17,833 nucleotides of DNA from Mariprofundaceae bacterium (lineage in GTDB: Bacteria; Pseudomonadota; Zetaproteobacteria; Mariprofundales; Mariprofundaceae): assembly GCA_027018975.1 (NCBI GenBank), contig JALUXN010000078.1:1-17833 (forward strand), given 5' to 3'. Shown here piece after piece: positions 1 to 6,051 of the stretch (its first letter is position 1; the number at the start of each line of letters is the position of its first letter). The notes under the pieces are model-generated. The model did no database searches. It saw nothing but the letters and a program-made list of their open reading frames with translations, and was not told where the DNA came from. The position numbers were made by a program, and so were the translations under genes.

Positions 1-1095
1 ATTTTGATCGCCAACGGCTGGATGCAGAATCCGGTCGGCGCGGTGTTCAATCCGGAGACAATGCGCATGGAGCTGAACAGCTTCGCTGATCTCATTTTTA
101 ATCCGGTGGCGCAGGCCAAGTTTGTGCACACCGTCAGTGCCGGTTATACCGTCGGCAGTGTGTTCGTGCTGGCGATTAGCGCTTGGTATCTGTTGCGCGG
201 CAAGCATATCGAGTTTGCCAAACGCTCATTTGCGGTGGCGGCCGGCTTCGGATTGGCGGCGATTTCATCGGCCATTATTCTCGGTGATGAGTCCGGCTAT
301 ACGGTGGGTGATGTGCAGCGCGCCAAACTGGCCGCGATTGAGGCGGAGTGGGAGACGGCGCCGGCGCCGGCCAGCTTTACCCTCTTCGGTATCCCTGACC
401 AGGAGAAGATGGAGACCGATTACGCGATTCGCATTCCTTATCTGCTTGGTCTGATCGCCACTCGTTCGGTCGATGAGCCGGTGAAGGGGCTCAAAGATAT
501 TATTGCCGACAATGAACAGCGGATCGCACGCGGTGCGTTGGCGTGGAAGGCGCTGCAACAGCTGCGGGTGGATAAGCATGATGCAGACGCGATGCAGCAG
601 TTGAAGCAGTATCAGGATGATCTCGGTTATGGCCTGCTGCTGCATGGCTACGCGAAAAATATCGGTGCGGCGACACCTGCGGAGATCCATCAGGCCGCCC
701 TCCACTCGGTGCCGCGTGTGGCGCCGCTCTTCTTCACCTTCCGGATGATGGTGATTTGCGGGTTCCTGTTGTTGGCGCTGTTTTTGGCGACAGCGTGGAG
801 CGTCTATCGCAACAACTTCATGCACAAACGCTGGCTGCTCTATAGTGCGCTGTTCGCCTTGCCGCTGCCGTGGATGGCTGCAGAGCTGGGCTGGTTTGTG
901 GCCGAATATGGGCGTCAGCCTTGGACGATCAGCGGCATTTTGCCGACCTCACTCTCGACTTCGAGCCTCACGGCCACATCGGTGCAGGCGAGCCTCGGCG
1001 CATTCGTCATTTTTTACGCGGCGCTCACTGCGGTGGAGATGTATCTGATGGTCAAATATGCGCGCAAGGGGCCGGCGGCGCTGCATGCGCATTGA
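1..1095 (+). CDS. cydA: cytochrome bd ubiquinol oxidase subunit I, 5' end cut off by the window
   Basis: CydA is the haem-carrying subunit of the membrane quinol oxidase that reduces oxygen to water, typically at low oxygen. The frame is open from base 1. The first visible residues match the region around residue 150 of the roughly 520-residue E. coli protein, so about 150 N-terminal residues lie outside the window, and the TTG at position 4 is not a start. Visible landmarks are the haem b558 ligand histidine in FVHTVSAGY (fragment residue 43) and the quinol-binding Q-loop with FTLFGIPDQEKMETDYAIR. Also present are the segment PLFFTFRMMV with the second haem ligand Met, and the hallmark ELGWFVAEYGRQPW. 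The long Q-loop after GLKDI indicates the E. coli-like L-type. Several hydrophobic helices are evident. cydB follows after 49 bases. Identification is very secure. Confidence 0.97.
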   Translation: MLIANGWMQNPVGAVFNPETMRMELNSFADLIFNPVAQAKFVHTVSAGYTVGSVFVLAISAWYLLRGKHIEFAKRSFAVAAGFGLAAISSAIILGDESGYTVGDVQRAKLAAIEAEWETAPAPASFTLFGIPDQEKMETDYAIRIPYLLGLIATRSVDEPVKGLKDIIADNEQRIARGALAWKALQQLRVDKHDADAMQQLKQYQDDLGYGLLLHGYAKNIGAATPAEIHQAALHSVPRVAPLFFTFRMMVICGFLLLALFLATAWSVYRNNFMHKRWLLYSALFALPLPWMAAELGWFVAEYGRQPWTISGILPTSLSTSSLTATSVQASLGAFVIFYAALTAVEMYLMVKYARKGPAALHAH

Positions 1096-1144
1096 GATGG
1101 ATGCTTGTGTGATGAGAAGCAATGTAATAATAAGGAGATAAGCG

Positions 1145-2278
1145 ATGTTCGATTATGAGATGTTAAAACTGATCTGGTGGCTGCTGCTCGGTGTGTTGTT
1201 GATCGGCTTTGGTGTGACCGGTGGATTCGACCTCGGTGTGGGTGCGATGCTGCGGGTGATCGGGCGCACGGATGATGATCGCAAGGTGATGATCAACTGC
1301 ATTGGCCCGACTTGGGATGGCAATCAGGTGTGGTTGATTCTCGGTGCCGGCGCGGTATTTGCCGCTTGGCCTCTGGTCTATGCGAGCGCTTTTTCTGTGC
1401 TCTATCCGGCCATGCTCGCGGCGCTGTTTGCGCTCTTTTTCCGGCCGACCGGTTTTGAGTATCGCGCCAAGGTTGCCGATGCCCGCTGGCGCGCCTTCTG
1501 GGATTGGGGCTTGGTGGTTGGCGGCGCGGTGCCGGCGCTGGTGTTTGGTGTCGCCTTCGGTCTCGTGCTGGAGGGTGTGCCGTTCCACTATGATGCCGAT
1601 ATGCGCATTGTGATGGATGGCAGCGTGCTGGCGGCGTTGACACCGTTCGCCCTGTTCGCGGGGCTGGTGTCGCTGGTCATGTTGAGCATGCACGGGGCGG
1701 CGTTTATCAACCTGAAAGCGCGCGGCGATGTGCAGCATCAGGCGCGGCGTTGGTTGGGCAGACTATCGCTGACGCTGGTGGCGCTGTTTGCAATCGGCGG
1801 TATCTGGGTAACCCAAGGGGTGTCAGGCTATCAGCTGCTCTCCGGTGGTGATTTCAACCACGCCATGACTCCGCTGGATCAACAGGTGACGCGCGAGGTC
1901 GGCGCGTGGATGCGCAATTTCACCAAGATGCCGTGGATGTGGGCAGCACCGGCTGTCGGCTTTGCCGGCGCACTGCTGGCCGGGTTGTCGCGTGGATTGC
2001 CGCGTGTTGCATTGGTGAGCTCGGGGTTGAGCGTGGCCGGCGTGATTCTGACCGCGGGGTTCGCCGCCTTCCCGTTCATGCTGCCCTCATCGAGTGTGCC
2101 GTCACAGAGTTTGACGCTCTGGAATGCCAGCGCCAGCGAGCATTCACTGGCTTTGATGCTGATTGCGGCCTGCTTCTTTATTCCGCTGATTCTGCTCTAC
2201 ACCACATGGGTCTACCGCGTGCTGCGCGGCCCGGTGCGTTCAGCGGATGTGAATAAGCAGGAGTACGGCACCTATTGA
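1145..2278 (+). CDS. cydB: cytochrome bd ubiquinol oxidase subunit II
   Basis: CydB is the second integral membrane subunit of the bd oxidase, partnering CydA and helping to form the proton route to the oxygen site. The protein has 377 residues, against 379 in E. coli. The ATG is preceded by TAAGGAG at 1131-1137, seven bases upstream. Family motifs are present: the start MFDYEMLKLIWWLLLGVLLI, WDGNQVWLI near residue 58 with its conserved Trp and Asp, FFRPTGFEYR, WDWGLVVGG, the loop EGVPF, and AFPFMLPSS with SLTLWNASAS towards the C-terminus. Eight or nine hydrophobic helices are visible. One oddity is that the usual TDGFD motif of the first helix reads TGGFD, so its first Asp is Gly. The gene lies in an operon with cydA and cydX. 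Confidence 0.97.
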   Translation: MFDYEMLKLIWWLLLGVLLIGFGVTGGFDLGVGAMLRVIGRTDDDRKVMINCIGPTWDGNQVWLILGAGAVFAAWPLVYASAFSVLYPAMLAALFALFFRPTGFEYRAKVADARWRAFWDWGLVVGGAVPALVFGVAFGLVLEGVPFHYDADMRIVMDGSVLAALTPFALFAGLVSLVMLSMHGAAFINLKARGDVQHQARRWLGRLSLTLVALFAIGGIWVTQGVSGYQLLSGGDFNHAMTPLDQQVTREVGAWMRNFTKMPWMWAAPAVGFAGALLAGLSRGLPRVALVSSGLSVAGVILTAGFAAFPFMLPSSSVPSQSLTLWNASASEHSLALMLIAACFFIPLILLYTTWVYRVLRGPVRSADVNKQEYGTY

Positions 2279-2318
2279 TGCCGGTTTGTGGTGATAAACG
2301 CGTAAAGGAGATGGAATA

Positions 2319-2435
2319 ATGTGGTATTTTACTTGGATTCTCGGTGTATTGTTGGCCTGCGCATTCGGCGTGTTGGCGGCGGTTTGGTATGAGTTTCAGC
2401 AAGACGATTTCATTAGCCTAACGCGGGATCAGTGA
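2319..2435 (+). CDS. cydX: cytochrome bd oxidase small subunit CydX (38 aa)
   Basis: This 38-codon gene encodes a single-helix membrane peptide that begins MWYFTWILGVLLACAFGV. It is nearly superimposable on E. coli CydX (37 aa, MWYFAWILGTLLACSFGV), the accessory subunit that stabilises the haems of the CydAB oxidase. Glu25, just after the helix and important in E. coli, is conserved. The C-terminal tail is hydrophilic (QQDDFISLTRDQ). TAAAGGAG at 2303-2310 lies eight bases before the ATG, a strong ribosome-binding site, and the gene begins 40 bases after cydB. Its size makes it easy to miss in automated annotation. The motif match, operon position and ribosome-binding site together make the call secure. 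Confidence 0.95.
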   Translation: MWYFTWILGVLLACAFGVLAAVWYEFQQDDFISLTRDQ

Positions 2436-2473
2436 TGCGCAGCCGTGTGAGGTTTTGCGTTGTCGCGCGTCTT

Positions 2474-2656
2474 GCACCATGGAGCTCTTTGCGTAAGCGA
2501 ACTCCGTTTGTTCAATAGTTGGCTCGTGAAAATATTTTCATGTCGGCTTCATGCTGAGCTCACGGGCGCACGCCAAAGTTCCTCGCGTCTGGTGCTTCCC
2601 TCCCTCCCCTCCCCGCATCAGACCACTAAGGGCTCTGTGAAAACAGGGCCTTTTTT
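2474..2656 (+). ncRNA. candidate structured RNA or 3' UTR between cydX and glnA
   Basis: This non-coding stretch has more self-complementarity than the rest of the gap. GCACCA (2474-2479) can pair with TGGTGC (2590-2595), enclosing two hairpins. The first is GGAG/CTCC plus TTTGC/GCGAA closed by a GTAA (GNRA-type) tetraloop, 2481-2505, with a 3-base CTC bulge. The second pairs TTGGC (2519-2523) with GCCAA (2572-2576) and TCGTGA (2524-2529) with TCACGG (2560-2565). A pyrimidine-rich linker leads to the terminator at 2628-2656. The ~180-nt length and terminator would fit a small RNA or a processed cydABX 3' UTR. No known family (6S, SRP, tmRNA, RNase P) was recognised, and no convincing promoter was found. 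Confidence 0.3.
2628..2656 (+). terminator. Rho-independent terminator downstream of cydX
   Basis: The stem GGCTCTGT (2631-2638) pairs with ACAGGGCC (2643-2650) with one G-U pair, closed by a GAAA tetraloop. It can extend through AAG/TTT and is followed immediately by six T residues. It lies about 190 bases past cydX and 150 bases before glnA. It most likely ends the cydABX transcript or a small RNA within the gap. Confidence 0.85.
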
Positions 2657-2807
2657 GTGTTACTCAAGAGTTTTTTGTTTACATGCTTGTGCTGCGGTCG
2701 CTGATCTGTCATCTGCTCTTCTGTTTGCTATTTGGTGTGGATTATGACACATTGCCGCCTCCTATTTTTACCGGGTGGGATTTTCTTAATAAGAGAGGAG
2801 ATGAACA
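2657..2807 (+). other. glnA upstream region, no promoter recognised
   Basis: This is the rest of the cydX-glnA gap after the terminator. No clear sigma-54 promoter (GG-N10-GC with flanking consensus) or paired NtrC half-sites (GCACC/GGTGC at proper spacing) was found, so glnA may use an ordinary promoter of weak consensus or one that cannot be recognised by eye. The stretch starts with the 14-mer GTTACTCAAGAGTT at 2659-2672, which recurs inverted near the end of the window. It ends with the glnA ribosome-binding site AGAGGAG at 2794-2800. Confidence 0.4.
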
Positions 2808-4223
2808 GTGAGTGATGCGATTCAACAGGTCTTTGACCTTGTAAAAGAGAACGAGTGCGAATTTGTCGATGTCCGTTTTACGGATACGCGCGGCAAGTGG
2901 CAGCATGTAACATTCCCGATCGGCGAATTGAATGAGGGGTCTTTCAAAGACGGTTTTGCGTTTGACGGCTCATCGATTGCCGGTTGGTGCGATATCAATA
3001 ATTCCGATATGTCGCTGATTCCTGATCCGGCCAGTGCCAATATCGATCCATTCTTTGAGGCCTCCACGCTGGTGCTGGTGGCGCAGGTGATCGATCCGTT
3101 GACTGGCAAGGATTACAACCGCTGCCCGCGTCAGGTGGCGCAGCGCGCATTGAAATATATCAATGAAGCCGGCATTGCCGACACCGCCTATTTCGGCCCT
3201 GAGCTGGAGTTCTTTGTTTTTGACGGCGTGCGTTACAGCAATGAGATGGGCTCTTGTGGTTATGAGATCGCCTCTGAAGAGGCGGCTTGGAACTCCAATG
3301 TGGAGTATGAGGGTGGCAACACCGGTCACCGTCCGGGCGTGAAGGGTGGTTATTTCCCTGTGCCGCCGGTCGATTCGCTGCATGAGATGCGCAACGATAT
3401 GTCGCTGGTGATGACCGATCTCGGCATCGATATGGAGTGCCACCATCATGAGGTGGCGACTGCCGGTCAGTGCGAGCTGGCGATGCGTTTTGGTGAGCTC
3501 ATCGAGCAGGCCGATAAGGCGCAGTGGTATAAATATGTGGTGCAGAACGTGGCCGATGCGCACGGCAAGACGGCGACCTTCATGCCGAAACCGATCTACA
3601 ACGACAACGGTACGGCGATGCATGTGCATCAGTCGATCTGGAAAGATGGTAAAAACCTCTTCGCCGGCGACAAGTACGCCAACCTGAGCCAAGAGGCGCT
3701 CTGGTACATCGGCGGTATTATCAAACATGCCCGCGCGCTGAATGCTTTCACCAATGCTTCCACCAACTCATATAAGCGTTTGGTACCGGGTTTCGAGGCG
3801 CCGGTCATGCTGGCCTACTCGAACCGCAACCGTTCGGCGTCGATCCGTATCCCGGCGGTCAACTCCGATCCGGCGCGTCGCATTGAGGTGCGCTTCCCGG
3901 ACTCCTCCGGCAACCCGTACCTCGCTTTCACTGCCATGCTGATGGCTGGTCTGGACGGTATCGCCAACAAGATCGATCCGGGTGACGCGGCGGATAAGAA
4001 TCTTTACGAGCTGCCACCGGAAGAGGAGGCGAAGATTCCGACCGTCTGCAGCAGCCTCGATCAGGCACTGGAGGCACTCGACGCCGATCGCGACTTCCTC
4101 AAAGTCGGTAACGTGATGGATGACGACATGATCGACGCCTACATCGCGCTGAAGATGGAAGAGGTGAACGAGCTGCGTATGCGTCCGCATCCGATTGAGT
4201 TGCAGATGTACTACTCCTGCTAA
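2808..4223 (+). CDS. glnA: glutamine synthetase type I
   Basis: GlnA condenses glutamate and ammonia to glutamine using ATP; it is a cytoplasmic dodecamer and the main entry of ammonium into metabolism. The protein has 471 residues, the usual GSI-beta length. Motifs in order: FDGSSIAGW (52-60, latch/active-site loop), GPELEFFVFD (metal-binding glutamates), the glycine-rich KGGYFPVPP, the MHVHQS segment (H272/H274), NRSASIRIP (341-349, ATP/glutamate-contacting Arg) and NLYELPPEE with Tyr400. Tyr400 matches the adenylylation site of the GlnE-regulated subfamily. The start is GTG, chosen because AGAGGAG (2794-2800) lies seven bases upstream and the homology begins there. The ATG at 2801 is out of frame. 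The gene is flanked by terminators and appears monocistronic. No NtrB kinase gene follows. Confidence 0.98.
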   Translation: MSDAIQQVFDLVKENECEFVDVRFTDTRGKWQHVTFPIGELNEGSFKDGFAFDGSSIAGWCDINNSDMSLIPDPASANIDPFFEASTLVLVAQVIDPLTGKDYNRCPRQVAQRALKYINEAGIADTAYFGPELEFFVFDGVRYSNEMGSCGYEIASEEAAWNSNVEYEGGNTGHRPGVKGGYFPVPPVDSLHEMRNDMSLVMTDLGIDMECHHHEVATAGQCELAMRFGELIEQADKAQWYKYVVQNVADAHGKTATFMPKPIYNDNGTAMHVHQSIWKDGKNLFAGDKYANLSQEALWYIGGIIKHARALNAFTNASTNSYKRLVPGFEAPVMLAYSNRNRSASIRIPAVNSDPARRIEVRFPDSSGNPYLAFTAMLMAGLDGIANKIDPGDAADKNLYELPPEEEAKIPTVCSSLDQALEALDADRDFLKVGNVMDDDMIDAYIALKMEEVNELRMRPHPIELQMYYSC

Positions 4224-4260
4224 CTGCTGAAATGTAAACGGTATTTTATTGTTTTGCATG

Positions 4261-4291
4261 AAAACGGTCGTCCAGATGGGCGGCCGTTTTT
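4261..4291 (+). terminator. Rho-independent terminator of glnA
   Basis: A 13-bp stem AAAACGGTCGTCC (4261-4273) pairs with GGGCGGCCGTTTT (4278-4290) with two G-U pairs and an AGAT loop. The stem runs directly into a T tract, and A-rich left-arm bases face the T run. It starts 37 bases after the glnA stop codon, so it should separate glnA from the downstream regulator. Confidence 0.9.
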
Positions 4292-4470
4292 CTGTTTCGG
4301 CTGTGTGGCTGATAAAAAACTTGCGCTTTGTGATTGTTGCGTCATTATTTTGACTTCATGAATGGAGGGGTTGTTCTGAATCTGCAGCCTCGCTGATGAG
4401 AGGTCTCTCAAGTTCTGTCTGAGAAAGTGATATGTGATAGACCTGTCGTTCATCAAGGGAGAAGCGTGAC

Positions 4471-5859
4471 GTGAAGCAGTCTGCATTTATTCTGCTGGTG
4501 GAAGATAACGATGATTTGCGCGTCAGTTTGCAGGAAGCGCTGGAGGGCGACGGTTTTCATGTGACCAGTGCGGCCAACGCGATGCGCGCGCGCGAGGCGA
4601 CGGAGCTGGGGCGCTTTGATGTGGCGATTCTCGATGTGCGGTTGCCTGATGGAAACGGCTTGGAACTGATGCGCGCGTTTCGCGACAATGATCCTGATAT
4701 GGGGATTATCATTATGACCGGCTATGCCGAGATCGATACGGCCGTGGATGCGGTGCGTCTCGGCGCGAATGATTTTCTCAAAAAACCCTTTGATCTGGAT
4801 GAGATGTTGGTGCGTGTTAATGAGCTGGTCAAAACGCATGCGCTGAAAAAGGATAATCTCTCTTTGCGTGCCCAGCTGCGTCAACAGGAGGCCCCCGGCC
4901 TGATTGGTCACTGCCCGGCCATTAAAAAACTGCAGGATACGATCCAGCTGCTCTCCAACTCCGATAGTACAGTGCTGATTTCCGGTGAATCCGGCTGCGG
5001 TAAAGAGGTTCTGGCCAAGGCGCTGCATCAGGCTGGCACCCGTTCCGGCAAGCCGCTGGTCTCGATTAACTGCGGCGCTATCCCTGAAGAGCTGCTCGAG
5101 TCAGAGCTGTTTGGTCATGTGAAAGGGGCATTCACCGGCGCGATCAAGGCGCGCCCGGGGCGTTTCGAGGTGGCCAACGGCGGGACGATTTTCCTCGATG
5201 AGATTGGCGATATGAGTCCGAAGCTGCAGGTAAAACTCTTGCGCGTCTTGCAGGAACGCTGTTTTGAGCCGGTGGGGGGGCAGCAGAGTATCCATGTCGA
5301 TGTGCGGGTGATTGCCGCGACCCATCGAGATCTGGAAGAGGAGATTGCAGCCGGGCGCTTCCGTGAAGATCTCTACTATCGTCTCAATGTGATTCCGTTG
5401 CATATTCCACCGCTGCGCGAGCGTGGCGAAGATATTTTGCTGTTGGCCGATCACTTTATGACTCGCTTCAATAAAATGAAGAGCGCCCGTATCACCGGGA
5501 TTTCCGAAGATGCCCGGCGTGCGATGCTTCACTATACGTGGCCCGGCAATGTGCGTGAGCTGCAGAACTTGATTGAACGGGTGGCTACGTTGAAACGCGA
5601 AGGGGTGATGATGCTTGAGGATCTGCCGTCGCGGATGATCAGTGAAAAAGATCGTTTGCTGCAGAGCTTTCAGATGGATGTCGACCATGCGACGACGATT
5701 GATCTAAAAGCGACAGTGGATGAGTTTGAGAGCCATCTGATACTCTCAGCGTTGCAGCGCTTTGATTGGAATAAAAATCGTGCTGCCAATTTTTTGGCAA
5801 TGAATCGCACCACGCTGGTGGAGAAAATCAAAAAGAAGGGGCTGCAACCGACCGAGTAA
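4471..5859 (+). CDS. sigma-54-dependent response regulator (NtrC/FlrC family)
   Basis: This 462-residue enhancer-binding protein activates sigma-54 RNA polymerase once its receiver is phosphorylated. It has a receiver domain (about 5-120) with acidic E11/D12, phosphoacceptor D55 in LDVRLPDGNG, T83 and K105 before Pro-Phe. The AAA+ domain has Walker A GESGCGKE (172-179), the sigma-54-contacting loop GAFTGA (219-224), Walker B IFLDE (D243/E244) and the arginine-rich RFREDLYYRLNV. A Fis-type helix-turn-helix (about 425-456) includes NKNRAANFLAMNRTTL. The start is GTG with AAGGGAG at 4455-4461. It follows glnA, as ntrC often does, but a strong terminator intervenes and no histidine kinase is adjacent. 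The flagellar genes downstream favour a FlrC/FleR-like role. Family assignment is secure; choosing FlrC over NtrC is inference. Confidence 0.93.
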   Translation: MKQSAFILLVEDNDDLRVSLQEALEGDGFHVTSAANAMRAREATELGRFDVAILDVRLPDGNGLELMRAFRDNDPDMGIIIMTGYAEIDTAVDAVRLGANDFLKKPFDLDEMLVRVNELVKTHALKKDNLSLRAQLRQQEAPGLIGHCPAIKKLQDTIQLLSNSDSTVLISGESGCGKEVLAKALHQAGTRSGKPLVSINCGAIPEELLESELFGHVKGAFTGAIKARPGRFEVANGGTIFLDEIGDMSPKLQVKLLRVLQERCFEPVGGQQSIHVDVRVIAATHRDLEEEIAAGRFREDLYYRLNVIPLHIPPLRERGEDILLLADHFMTRFNKMKSARITGISEDARRAMLHYTWPGNVRELQNLIERVATLKREGVMMLEDLPSRMISEKDRLLQSFQMDVDHATTIDLKATVDEFESHLILSALQRFDWNKNRAANFLAMNRTTLVEKIKKKGLQPTE

Positions 5860-6051
5860 CTGCATGTTGTGGTTCAGGGCAGTCGCATGAACACCGCTCA
5901 TTCCCGAGGGGTATATCGGGCATCTGTGAAGCGATGGCTCCCCGCTTGAGCTACCCGGAGATGATGTGATCGTGTTGTCTAAAGGAGTGCGAACAACGTT
6001 CATGCAATGGCTCCGCTGGTTTTCGGCATGAATCTTGCGCAGGGCAGCTCT

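Noticed and set aside
2474..2656. 6S, SRP (4.5S) or other known RNA
   Set aside because: No conserved core of these RNAs (for example GGAAGGAAGCAG of SRP RNA) is present.
2460..2747. 95-codon open frame across the cydX-glnA gap
   Set aside because: It runs through the strong terminator hairpin, has no good ribosome-binding site and no domain signal.
2740..2760. sigma-54 promoter for glnA around TGACACATTGCC
   Set aside because: The GG-N10-GC spacing is absent; the two half-elements are too close together.
4381..4425. terminator or operator at GAGAGGTCTCTC near 4400
   Set aside because: The arms leave only a two-base loop and no T tract follows, so it is not a plausible hairpin.
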